64,000 bases of DNA, from contig JBOFCO010000095.1 in assembly GCA_051646105.1 (NCBI GenBank), forward strand, positions 1 through 64,000, given 5' to 3'. Shown here in pieces: positions 51,741 to 59,574 of this stretch (positions are counted from its first letter, which is position 1; the number at the start of each line of letters is the position of its first letter). This stretch comes from JBOFCO01 sp051646105 (GTDB lineage Bacteria > Pseudomonadota > Alphaproteobacteria > Rhodobacterales > Rhodobacteraceae). Under the pieces are notes generated by a model. That model saw nothing but the letters and a program-made list of their open reading frames with translations, was not told where the DNA came from and made no database searches. The position numbers and the translations under genes are program-made.

Positions 51741-52496
51741 ATGATCCAGCGTATGCTGGCCGGTGCGATGTTCGCCGGCGTAGCTGCGGGGCTGCTTGCG
51801 GCCCTGCTGCATTTTGCGTTTCTTCAACCGGTGCTGCTGCTTGCAGAACGCTATGAATCGGGGGATGCCGTCCATTTCGGCACCCCTGCCGCTGACGCCA
51901 TGCACGATCATGCCAGCCATGATCATGCGACACCGGAAAGCGCCGATGACGGGCACGAAGATGACGGGCACGAAGATGCGCATGACCCGGCTGCCGGGGA
52001 CAGCCCGACTATCCGCAACATGAAAACCATCGGTTTTACCATGGTGCTCTACGTCTCCTATGCGCTGATGATGGTTGCCGCCCTTGCCCTGGCAGAGGAA
52101 CGCGGGCACCGCCCCGGTCTGGCCCAGTCCCTGCTGTGGGGGTTGGCTGGCTTTGCCGTCGTGCAGGGCGCGCCTGCGCTGGGTCTAGCCCCGGAACTGC
52201 CCGGCAATCTTGCCGCCGATCTGGGGGCGCGGCAGGTCTGGTATTTCGGTACGGTCATCGCCACCGCCATCGGGCTGGCCATTCTGGCATTCCGGCGCGA
52301 TCCGTTGTCGCTGGCCGTCGCGCTGGTGCTGCTGACGGCCCCGCATGTGATCGGCGCCCCTCAGCCCGACGGATTTGCCGGACTGGCCCCGCCCGAGGTG
52401 GCGGCACCCTTTGCCAGCCGGTCGCTGATCGTTGGTGCGATTGCCTGGGCGTTCCTGGGCGCGGCGCTGGTCAGGTTGTGGCAGCGACCGGTCTGA
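51741..52496 (+). CDS. cbtA: Cobalt transporter subunit CbtA
   Basis: CbtA is the predicted cobalt permease, 251 residues with about six membrane segments. The opening (QRMLAGAMFAGVAAGLLAA) is typical. Between the first two segments is a loop rich in His, Asp and Glu (residues about 54-90), partly built by a perfect 15-base tandem duplication encoding DDGHE twice. The gene ends before a strong terminator. Confidence 0.9.
   Translation: MIQRMLAGAMFAGVAAGLLAALLHFAFLQPVLLLAERYESGDAVHFGTPAADAMHDHASHDHATPESADDGHEDDGHEDAHDPAAGDSPTIRNMKTIGFTMVLYVSYALMMVAALALAEERGHRPGLAQSLLWGLAGFAVVQGAPALGLAPELPGNLAADLGARQVWYFGTVIATAIGLAILAFRRDPLSLAVALVLLTAPHVIGAPQPDGFAGLAPPEVAAPFASRSLIVGAIAWAFLGAALVRLWQRPV
51946..51975 (+). 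repeat. 15-bp tandem repeat in the cbtA histidine-rich loop
   Basis: ATGACGGGCACGAAG is repeated perfectly at 51946-51960 and 51961-51975, duplicating five residues (DDGHE in phase) of the putative metal-binding loop. The unit is a multiple of three, so copy number can change without frameshift. Confidence 0.95.
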
Positions 52497-52516
52497 CATC
52501 AGCAAATCGGCCAAGG

Positions 52517-52543
52517 CCGCAGATCACTCTGCGGTCTTTTTTC
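52517..52543 (+). terminator. Intrinsic terminator of the cbtBA transcript
   Basis: CCGCAGA (52517-52523) pairs with TCTGCGG (52528-52534) around a four-base loop, followed by TCTTTTTTC. It is a classical intrinsic terminator. The second half and the T-tract lie inside the last codons of the convergent YqhA-type gene, where they encode the lysine-rich C-terminus. Confidence 0.9.
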
Positions 52544-53054
52544 TTGCGGCGCTCTTGCCGGTCTTGGCCTTGACCGCCAGCACATCCATCAACGCCAGCA
52601 GCACCCCGGAGATCACGAAAACAAGATGGATGATGACCATCCACCGGATCTTTTCCGCATCGTATTTGGTGACATCCATGAACACCTTCAGCAGGTGAAT
52701 CCCCGAAATCGCCACGATGGAAGCCACCAGTTTCAGCTTCAGCGCGGAAAAATCCACCTCTCCCTGCCAGTCGGGGACGTCTTCATGGTTGCCCATGTCC
52801 ATGCGGCTGACGAAATTCTCATATCCAGAAAAGATCACGATCAGGATCAGGTTGCCCGCCAACGACAGGTCGATCAGCGCCAGCGCGCCCAACACGGCAT
52901 CGTCGACGGTCATACCTGGCAGGCTCTGGACCAGATGAACCAGCTCCAGCAGGAAGCTCCACATCAGGATCAGCAGGGCGCCCACCAGCCCCACATACAT
53001 CGGGGCCATCAGCCAGCGGCTGGCGAAAAGCCCGCGCTCGATCAATCTTTCCAC
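52524..53054 (-). CDS. YqhA/TIGR00645 family inner membrane protein
   Basis: This is a 176-residue conserved membrane protein of unknown function with about three or four hydrophobic segments. Family stretches are IERGLFASRWLMAPMY, IDLSLAGNLILIVIFSGYENFVS and LKLKLVASIVAISGIHLL. The GTG at 53054 is preferred, with GGAGCAGAGAA upstream; an earlier start at 53135 adds a non-family stretch. The C-terminus is basic (KAKTGKSAARKKTAE) and its codons overlap the cbtA terminator. Confidence 0.85.
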   Translation of the reverse strand: MERLIERGLFASRWLMAPMYVGLVGALLILMWSFLLELVHLVQSLPGMTVDDAVLGALALIDLSLAGNLILIVIFSGYENFVSRMDMGNHEDVPDWQGEVDFSALKLKLVASIVAISGIHLLKVFMDVTKYDAEKIRWMVIIHLVFVISGVLLALMDVLAVKAKTGKSAARKKTAE

Positions 53055-53163
53055 TTCTCTGCTCCATTTCGTTCGCGCTGCCGTGCTGTAGCGAAGCCTG
53101 CCGCAAACGAAAAGTGCCCCGCTTCGGCTTTTCAAGCGTCCTGCGGGGGGTTACATCCCCGTC

Positions 53164-54504
53164 ATGACCGAAGTTCTGAACATCGTCGGCGGCGGCATGG
53201 CCGGATCGGAAGCTGCCTGGCAGGCCGCACAGGCGGGCATCCGCGTGGTGATCCACGAGATGCGGCCCAAGGTTGGCACATTCGCCCATCGCACCGGGCA
53301 ACTGGCGGAAATGGTCTGCTCCAACTCCTTCCGGTCTGATGACAGCGAACGGAACGCCGTCGGCCTGCTGCATTGGGAAATGCGCGCGGCGGGCGGGCTG
53401 ATCATGGAAATGGCCGACCGGCATTCTTTACCTGCGGGCGGCGCGCTGGCGGTGGACCGCGACGCCTTTGCCGATGCGGTGACGGCGCGACTGCGATCTC
53501 ATCCGCTTATTTCCGTTACGGATGAAGAAGTTACGACGCTTCCTGTATCCGGAAACTGGATCATCGCCACTGGTCCCTTGACCAGCGGCGCCTTGGCCGA
53601 AGCGATCCGGGCAGAAACCGGGGCAGAAGCGCTGGCCTTCTTCGATGCCATCGCACCGATCGTCTATGCGGAATCGGTGGATATGTCGGTCGCCTGGATG
53701 CAGTCGCGCTATGACAAGGGCGAGACGGTCGAGGAACAGACCGCCTATATGAACTGCCCGATGACGAAAGATCAGTACGAGGCTTTCATCGACGCGCTGC
53801 TGGCCGCAGACAAGACCGAATTTCACGAGGGCGAGACCGCGGGCTATTTCGACGGGTGCCTGCCGATCGAGGTGATGGCGGAACGCGGCCGCGAAACCCT
53901 GCGTTTCGGTCCGATGAAGCCGGTCGGGCTGACCAATGCCCATGATCCGGCGGTCAAGGCCCATGCCGTGGTGCAACTGCGCCGAGACAATGCGCTGGGG
54001 ACGCTTTACAATATCGTCGGCTTTCAGACCAAGATGAAATACGGCGCGCAAACTGCTGTTTTCAAGATGATTCCGGGTCTGGAGAACGCGAGTTTCGCAC
54101 GGCTGGGCGGCATTCATCGCAACACCTTCATCAACTCCCCCACACTGCTCGACCGGCAGATGCGGCTGAAATCAAAGCTGAATATCCGCTTCGCCGGGCA
54201 GATCACCGGGGTGGAGGGCTATGTCGAAAGTGCGGCCATGGGCCTGCTGGCGGGGCGGCTGGCGGTGGCGGAGATGACGGACAGAGTGCTGGAAGCACCG
54301 CCCCCGGAAACCGCTATGGGCGCACTCGTTACCCATATCACCGGCGGGGCGGATGCAAAGACGTTCCAGCCGATGAACGTGAACTTCGGGCTGTTCCCGC
54401 CCATCGATGCCAAGGGGGGGCGCAGGGGCCGCAAGGATCGTTATCTTGCTTATACCGAACGGGCGAAAATCCTGTTCAATGAATGGCTTGCGGGGGAAAA
54501 GTGA
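53164..54504 (+). CDS. trmFO: Folate-dependent tRNA (m5U54) methyltransferase TrmFO
   Basis: TrmFO methylates uridine 54 of tRNA using methylene-tetrahydrofolate and FAD. The 446-residue protein has the FAD motif IVGGGMAGSEAAWQ near the N-terminus, MVCSNSFRSDD with one functional cysteine near 53, YFDGCLPIE with the second, and NVNFGLFPP near the end. The stop overlaps the GTG start of gluQRS. Confidence 0.95.
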   Translation: MTEVLNIVGGGMAGSEAAWQAAQAGIRVVIHEMRPKVGTFAHRTGQLAEMVCSNSFRSDDSERNAVGLLHWEMRAAGGLIMEMADRHSLPAGGALAVDRDAFADAVTARLRSHPLISVTDEEVTTLPVSGNWIIATGPLTSGALAEAIRAETGAEALAFFDAIAPIVYAESVDMSVAWMQSRYDKGETVEEQTAYMNCPMTKDQYEAFIDALLAADKTEFHEGETAGYFDGCLPIEVMAERGRETLRFGPMKPVGLTNAHDPAVKAHAVVQLRRDNALGTLYNIVGFQTKMKYGAQTAVFKMIPGLENASFARLGGIHRNTFINSPTLLDRQMRLKSKLNIRFAGQITGVEGYVESAAMGLLAGRLAVAEMTDRVLEAPPPETAMGALVTHITGGADAKTFQPMNVNFGLFPPIDAKGGRRGRKDRYLAYTERAKILFNEWLAGEK

Positions 54505-55340
54505 CAATCGTCACCCGCTTCGCGCCCTCGCCGACCGGGCCGCTGCATCTGGGCCATGCTTACTCTGCGATCCTTGCCCATGACATGGCGCGGACTGCCG
54601 GCGGAAGTTTCCTGTTGCGGATGGAAGATACCGACCTGGAACGCTGCCGTATCGAATATGAAGCAGCGATCATGGACGACCTGACATGGCTCGGGCTGAC
54701 TTGGGATGGCCCGATCCACCGCCAGTCGGAACATATCGCCCGCTACAACGCCAGGCTCGCGCCGCTTGCGGCGCGGAACCTGCTTTATCCCTGTTCCTGC
54801 ACGCGCTCCGACATCCGTGCAGCGCTCTCCGCCCCGCAGGAAGGCGTTGCCTTCAACGTCTATCCCGGCACCTGCCGCGGTCGAAAAATGGCGATGCGGC
54901 AGCCCGGCGACGCACTGCGACTTGACCTTGCCGCCGCGCTGCGGTGCTTGCAGGGCAGCCACCTTGATTTCACCGAAACCGGCCCGGCGCACGAAGGTCA
55001 TCAAAATATCGATCCGGCCACGGCCATGACCCAGATCGGCGATGTTGTCCTTTCCCGCAAGGGTGAGGACATCATCGCCTATTTCCTTGCTTCGGCTTTC
55101 GACGATGCCGACCAGCGCATAACCCATGTCATCCGTGGTGAGGACCTGTTCGATTTCACGCCCATACAGGTGATCCTGCAACGCCTGATCGGCCTGCCCA
55201 CGCCCGTCTACCACCACCATCGCCTGATCCGCGACGACTCCGGCAAGCGGCTGGCCAAGCGCGACGATTCCCGCGCGCTGTCGAAATACCGCGCCGAAGG
55301 GGCAAGCCCTGCCGATATCCGCCGAATGGTCGGGCTTTGA
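54501..55340 (+). CDS. gluQRS: Glutamyl-Q tRNA(Asp) synthetase
   Basis: GluQRS attaches glutamate to queuosine at position 34 of tRNA-Asp. The 279-residue protein resembles the catalytic core of GluRS without the anticodon-binding domain. It has the HIGH-type motif PLHLGH (14-19), cysteines in PCSCTRSDI, and the KMSKS-like KRLAKRDDS near 250. The GTG start at 54501 overlaps the trmFO stop (GTGA). It converges on tgt across repeat copy f. Confidence 0.92.
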   Translation: MTIVTRFAPSPTGPLHLGHAYSAILAHDMARTAGGSFLLRMEDTDLERCRIEYEAAIMDDLTWLGLTWDGPIHRQSEHIARYNARLAPLAARNLLYPCSCTRSDIRAALSAPQEGVAFNVYPGTCRGRKMAMRQPGDALRLDLAAALRCLQGSHLDFTETGPAHEGHQNIDPATAMTQIGDVVLSRKGEDIIAYFLASAFDDADQRITHVIRGEDLFDFTPIQVILQRLIGLPTPVYHHHRLIRDDSGKRLAKRDDSRALSKYRAEGASPADIRRMVGL

Positions 55341-55409
55341 CCCTTCAGTCTGGCGCAAATATCCCGGGGGAACCCCGGACCCCGTCCGGGGTGGGGGCAG
55401 CGCCCCCTA
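55341..55409 (-). repeat. GATATTT palindromic repeat, copy f, between gluQRS and tgt
   Basis: Read on minus: GGGGGC-GCT-GCCCCC (55407-55393), the eight-base palindrome CCCCGGAC/GTCCGGGG (55391-55373), CCCCCGGGATATTTGCG, then CCAGACTGAAGG. It fills the gap exactly, starting at the gluQRS stop and ending at the tgt stop, so the two strong hairpins could end both convergent transcripts. Confidence 0.9.
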
Positions 55410-56537
55410 CAGCGGCGGAATATCCCCTTCGGCCCTTTCGGCATGGAACCGCGCCACGAAATCCGCCAGCCGCCCTGCAGCAATCGCATCGCGCAGGCCC
55501 TGCATAAGCGCTTGATAATAATGCAGGTTGTGCCATGTCAGCAGCATCGATGCGATGATTTCCTGTGCCCGGAACACGTGGTGCAGGTAGGCGCGGGAAT
55601 AGCCCCGGCAGGCCGGACAGGTGCAGGCTTCGTCCAGCGGGCGGGGATCGTCCTGATGGCGGGCATTCTTGATGTTGACCTGCCCGTGGCGCGTCCAGGC
55701 TTGCCCGGTGCGGCCGGACCGCGAAGGCAGTACACAATCCATCATGTCGATGCCGCGTTCCACCGCGCCCACGATGTCGTCAGGCTTGCCCACCCCCATC
55801 AGATAGCGCGGCTTGTCCACGGGCAGCATGCCGGGGGCGTAGTCGAGAACGCCGAACATGGCCTCCTGCCCCTCTCCCACGGCCAGCCCGCCGATGGCAT
55901 AACCGTCAAAACCGATGGCTTTCAGCGCCCCGGCCGATTCCTCGCGCAGTTCCCGCGTGACGCCCCCCTGCATGATGCCGAACAGCGCATGGCCGGGCCG
56001 GTCGCCAAAGGCATCGCGTGACCGCTGGGCCCAGCGCATCGACAGCCGCATGGATTTCGCCACCTGATCCTCTGTCGCGGGCAGCGCCGGGCATTCGTCG
56101 AAACACATCACGATGTCCGATCCCAGCAGCTTCTGGATTTCCATGCTGCGTTCCGGGGTCAGCATGTGTTTGGAACCGTCGATATGGCTGGAAAATCGCA
56201 CGCCTTCCTCGGTCAGCTTGCGCAGCGGGCCAAGGCTCATCACCTGAAAACCGCCGCTATCGGTCAGGATCGGGCGATCCCAGTTCATGAACCGGTGCAG
56301 CCCCCCCAGCCGCGTCACCCGTTCCGCACCGGGGCGCAGCATCAGATGATAGGTGTTGCCCAGCAGGATATCCGCCCCCGTGGCCCGCACGCTTTCCGGC
56401 AGCATTGCCTTGACCGTCGCCGCCGTGCCGACGGGCATGAAGGCAGGCGTGCGGATTTCCCCGCGCGGGGTAGAGATGATGCCGGTCCGGGCCTTGCCGT
56501 CGGTTGCGTGAAGCTGGAATCCGAAGCTGTTTGTCAT
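55407..56537 (-). CDS. tgt: tRNA-guanine transglycosylase
   Basis: Tgt exchanges guanine 34 for preQ1 in tRNAs with GUN anticodons. The 376-residue TIM barrel has DSGGFQVMSLG with a catalytic Asp, GIMQGG, LMGVGKPDDIVGAV, the nucleophile Asp in GIDMMDCVLPSR, and the zinc ligands CTCPACRGY with the later His. I use the ATG at 56537 because a ribosome-binding site precedes it and the earlier frame is not conserved. The gene lies next to gluQRS, which modifies the same base. Confidence 0.95.
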   Translation of the reverse strand: MTNSFGFQLHATDGKARTGIISTPRGEIRTPAFMPVGTAATVKAMLPESVRATGADILLGNTYHLMLRPGAERVTRLGGLHRFMNWDRPILTDSGGFQVMSLGPLRKLTEEGVRFSSHIDGSKHMLTPERSMEIQKLLGSDIVMCFDECPALPATEDQVAKSMRLSMRWAQRSRDAFGDRPGHALFGIMQGGVTRELREESAGALKAIGFDGYAIGGLAVGEGQEAMFGVLDYAPGMLPVDKPRYLMGVGKPDDIVGAVERGIDMMDCVLPSRSGRTGQAWTRHGQVNIKNARHQDDPRPLDEACTCPACRGYSRAYLHHVFRAQEIIASMLLTWHNLHYYQALMQGLRDAIAAGRLADFVARFHAERAEGDIPPL

Positions 56538-56700
56538 GCCCTGCCCTTTGCACGGACCGATGTCCGGCCCCGTCATGGAAGAAGGTCCTGATGAAATAAA
56601 ACCGTCGACTTGCCAAGAGTGTCATCAAGCGCACGAGCTGTTCTTTACCCCGCGCGAGCAAATCCCTATATGTTTTCTCAACAACATCTGGAACGCTGCA

Positions 56701-57063
56701 ATGACCGCCGCAACCGACCGTCTTGAAGGAACGCCGCTGATCCGTCCCTCGACTACCGATCATCCGCTGTATGACAGCGTGGTGGAGGCCTGTCGCACGG
56801 TGTTCGATCCGGAAATCCCGGTGAACATCTACGATCTGGGGCTGGTCTATACGATCGAGATTTCACCCGAAAACGAAGTCGAGGTGGTGATGACGCTTAC
56901 TGCGCCGGGCTGCCCCGTTGCGGGCGAGATGCCCGGATGGGTGGCGGATGCAGTAGAGCCCCTGCCGGGGGTGAAGCATGTGAACGTCGCGATGACCTTC
57001 GACCCGCCCTGGGGCATGGAAATGATGTCTGACGAGGCGCGGCTGGAACTGGGGTTCATGTAG
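56701..57063 (+). CDS. DUF59/MIP18-type Fe-S cluster assembly protein (SufT-like)
   Basis: The 120-residue protein consists of a DUF59 domain: VVEACRTVFDPEIPVNIYDLG, then VVMTLTAPGCPVAGEMPG with the conserved cysteine. Such proteins (SufT, PaaD-like) help Fe-S cluster maturation. No suf genes flank it here, though an IscA-type carrier lies 1.2 kb downstream. The ATG at 56701 is chosen; the frame extends upstream through the tgt start without family support. TATATGTTTTCT about 30 bases upstream could be part of the promoter. Confidence 0.88.
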   Translation: MTAATDRLEGTPLIRPSTTDHPLYDSVVEACRTVFDPEIPVNIYDLGLVYTIEISPENEVEVVMTLTAPGCPVAGEMPGWVADAVEPLPGVKHVNVAMTFDPPWGMEMMSDEARLELGFM

Positions 57064-57279
57064 CCGCACCCTGTCGGAAACACCGGGCCCGGTGATGGGT
57101 CTGGCAGCGCAAGTTCGTTTCAGCAATGCGCTGCTGGTGGTGCCCGGTGCGACTGAAGGCCAAAGTCTCAAGCGCAGCCAGAAACGCTTGCGCAGCCGCC
57201 GTTTGCGCCGGGCGTCGCGGATACGGACAATCGTTATCTTTTGCTGATAACCCGTTTTGTCCGCGGTGTTTGGCACAAT

Positions 57280-57327
57280 TGTATAAAAGGGCAGCCCCGC
57301 AAGTGTATAAAAGGGCAGCCCCGCAAG
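57280..57327. repeat. 24-bp tandem duplication of a terminator arm
   Basis: A 24-base unit (GTATAAAAGGGCAGCCCC with flanks) is repeated perfectly at 57280-57303 and 57304-57327. It duplicates the 3' stem arm and T-tract of the terminator for the VPLPA-CTERM gene. The rest of the 57064-57358 gap holds only a short basic open frame with no ribosome-binding site. Confidence 0.93.
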
Positions 57328-57334
57328 GCTGCCC
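57307..57334 (-). terminator. Intrinsic terminator of the VPLPA-CTERM gene
   Basis: GGGCAGCC (57313-57320) pairs with GGCTGCCC (57327-57334) around a six-base loop. Read on minus, TTTTATAC follows the stem. It lies about 25 bases past the stop of the minus-strand gene. Confidence 0.8.
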
Positions 57335-57358
57335 CTATTTCAACCGGCTGCGTACTGT

Positions 57359-57955
57359 TCAGGCCGCCTTGCGACGGCGCAGCAGGGCCGCCACACCCAG
57401 CGCTGCCCCCAGAAGTGGCAAGCTGGCCGGGACCGGCACCGTGGAAACCGGCACGGTTTCCAGATCGATCTCGACGTGATCGACGATATAGGCCTCGTTG
57501 ATATCGGTGGGCGACAGCCGCACCCGTGCGAGCGAACTGATATGCGCCGGGTTCAGGGCAAAGCTGTAAAGTCCCGCCGCTTCATGCGCATCGCCACCTG
57601 AGGCAAGGATCTGGCCAATGACCGTATCGCCGAAACGGACGGTCAGGCCCTGCGCCAGTTCGGCACCTGCGACGAAAATCTTCAGCGTGGCGGCGACCAC
57701 CGAGTCGCTGCCGACATTGATGCGGAACAGAAAGTCACGCGGGCCGATATCCCAGAAATCCGTCCCCACGGCATCGCCATGATTCGAGTTGTCCCCGAAA
57801 TACTGTCCGCCAAGATCGCTGTTGTAGCGGTCCCCCGGTGCACAAACCCCACCAAGCCCGAAACAATCTTTGTCGCCCGCACCGAATTGTAGCGAAGCAG
57901 CGCTTGCAGACCCTGCAAGGCCAAGCGCAAAAGCACCAGCTAGTAGAAACTTCAA
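57359..57955 (-). CDS. Exported VPLPA-CTERM sorting domain protein
   Basis: The 198-residue protein has a signal peptide (MKFLLAGAFALGLAGSASA) and a C-terminal sorting signal: VPVPASLPLLGAALG, a hydrophobic helix, then RRRKAA. Proteins of the VPLPA-CTERM class are thought to be processed by an exosortase and released to the surface or matrix. The middle is a beta-rich domain without a family I can name, with a Cys pair in DCFGLGGVC. The start is TTG (57955-57953), backed by GGAGGG eight bases upstream. Confidence 0.85.
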   Translation of the reverse strand: MKFLLAGAFALGLAGSASAASLQFGAGDKDCFGLGGVCAPGDRYNSDLGGQYFGDNSNHGDAVGTDFWDIGPRDFLFRINVGSDSVVAATLKIFVAGAELAQGLTVRFGDTVIGQILASGGDAHEAAGLYSFALNPAHISSLARVRLSPTDINEAYIVDHVEIDLETVPVSTVPVPASLPLLGAALGVAALLRRRKAA

Positions 57956-58234
57956 GACTGCACCCTCCGAGAACCGGCCACACCTTTAACACAGAATTAT
58001 CCAGCTATACCATGCCTTTAATTGCTACCGCCACAGTTTTGTCACAGCAAACAATGATCCCCCCAGACGTGTGCCGTTTCCGGAATCGGACTGAATTCGA
58101 GGCAACCCATCCCGGCATGTCCCCAACCCCTCGGCATGAGGATGGCGGGCTTGTCCGGACCGCTTTCGCGCAAGCGGACGCGACCTTGCGGGCGGGGCCT
58201 CGCCGCCCTATCTTTGACTCGGAAGGAAACTCCA
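57956..58234. other. Divergent intergenic region, VPLPA gene / IscA-type gene
   Basis: This 279-base gap contains AT-richer sequence near 57980-58050 that is probably the VPLPA promoter, and the IscA-type ribosome-binding site GGAAGGAA at its right end. I see no gene, RNA or clear operator in it. Confidence 0.5.
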
Positions 58235-58618
58235 ATGTTCTCGATCCCCGGCAAACAGGCCGTCACCATCACCCCGCGCGCGGCAAGCCAGATTGCCCGC
58301 CTGATGCAGCGTCAAAATGCGCATGGCCTGCGCATCGGCGTGAAAAAGGGCGGCTGCGCCGGCATGGAATACACGATGGATTACGTGTCGGACGCCAATC
58401 CACTGGATGAGGTTGTGGAACAGGACGGCGCGAGGGTGATGATTGCGCCGATGGCACAGATGTTTCTGTTCGGCACCGAAATCGATTTTGAAACCTCGCT
58501 GCTGGAATCCGGTTTCCGCTTCAACAATCCTAACGTGGCAGAAGCCTGCGGTTGCGGTGAATCCATCCGGTTCAAGGACGCGCCTGCCGAAGCATCGCCC
58601 GCCAGCCAGCAGGGCTGA
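58235..58618 (+). CDS. HesB/IscA-family Fe-S carrier (ErpA/SufA-like)
   Basis: The 127-residue A-type carrier has the three conserved cysteines: C41 in KKGGCAGMEY, and C105 and C107 in EACGCGES. Such proteins accept clusters and pass them to apoproteins such as IspG or LipA. The ATG at 58235 has GGAAGGAA upstream. A short variable tail follows the last cysteine. Whether it acts as SufA, IscA or ErpA cannot be decided from sequence alone. Confidence 0.9.
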   Translation: MFSIPGKQAVTITPRAASQIARLMQRQNAHGLRIGVKKGGCAGMEYTMDYVSDANPLDEVVEQDGARVMIAPMAQMFLFGTEIDFETSLLESGFRFNNPNVAEACGCGESIRFKDAPAEASPASQQG

Positions 58619-58681
58619 TCCGCCCTTCCCACTTGCCTGCCGCTTGCCTATGGTGTGGCGGCAAGCAACGGGGAACAGAAG

Positions 58682-59428
58682 ATGCGCAAGAAACTCGCCG
58701 CCGGAAACTGGAAGATGAACGGCACCCCCGAAAGTCTTGGGGAGGTTCAGGCATTGCTGGCCGCCCATCCCGCGCCCGTCTGCGAAATGCTGCTCTGTCC
58801 TCCTGCAACGCTGCTGGCGCAGATGGCATGGCATGCCCGTGACAGCGTTCTGAAGGTCGGCGGGCAGGATTGCCATACGGCGGCTTCGGGCGCGCATACC
58901 GGCGATGTGTCGGCTGCGATGCTGAAGGCCGCAGGGGCCAGCCATGTGATCCTTGGTCATTCCGAGCGCCGCGCCGATCATGGTGAAAGCGACGCGCTTG
59001 TCGCGACCAAGACCGCCGCTGCATGGGGCGCGGGGCTGACGGCCGTCGTCTGCGTGGGCGAAACCGAAGCCGAGCGCGATGCAGGCAGCACCCTGAAAGT
59101 GATCGGCGCGCAATTGCGCGGATCGGTCCCCGATGCGGCGACCGCCGCCAATACTGTCATCGCCTATGAACCGGTCTGGGCCATCGGCACCGGCCGCACC
59201 CCGACCATCGAACAGATCGCCGACGTCCACGCCTTTCTTCGCGGCGAACTGGCGGCGCGCTTTGGCGCCGAAGGCCGGGGAATGCGGTTGCTTTACGGCG
59301 GGTCTGTCAAGCCGTCGAATGCGACCGCGATCTTTGCCGTTGCCGATGTCGACGGCGCGCTGGTCGGCGGGGCCAGCCTGAAGGCCGCCGATTTCGGGGC
59401 GATTGTCGCGGCGCTTTCGGCTGCCTGA
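58682..59428 (+). CDS. tpiA: Triosephosphate isomerase
   Basis: TpiA interconverts dihydroxyacetone phosphate and glyceraldehyde 3-phosphate. The 248-residue TIM barrel has AAGNWKMNG (Asn9, Lys11), the catalytic His in LGHSERR, the catalytic Glu in AYEPVWAIGTG, and the phosphate loop LYGGSVKPSN. The ATG at 58682 gives the family start. It is monocistronic or follows the Fe-S carrier by 63 bases. Confidence 0.97.
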   Translation: MRKKLAAGNWKMNGTPESLGEVQALLAAHPAPVCEMLLCPPATLLAQMAWHARDSVLKVGGQDCHTAASGAHTGDVSAAMLKAAGASHVILGHSERRADHGESDALVATKTAAAWGAGLTAVVCVGETEAERDAGSTLKVIGAQLRGSVPDAATAANTVIAYEPVWAIGTGRTPTIEQIADVHAFLRGELAARFGAEGRGMRLLYGGSVKPSNATAIFAVADVDGALVGGASLKAADFGAIVAALSAA

Positions 59429-59574
59429 AATACGGGCCGACCGTCGGGGCCGGAAACCGCCGCTGCCGCGTCGCCCGCAGACAAGATCGCCCGTGCCATA
59501 CCGGCCAGCCTGACGGCAGGGCGGGCCGGTCGTCTGCCCGTCCGTTCCGCCAGTTCATCCTGACCCAAGGTGCC

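Noticed and set aside
57095..57247. A 50-residue plus-strand frame with a basic tail after the DUF59 gene
   Set aside because: No ribosome-binding site precedes it, I recognise no family, and the composition is low complexity (Lys/Arg/Gln/Ser). It may be a decayed remnant.
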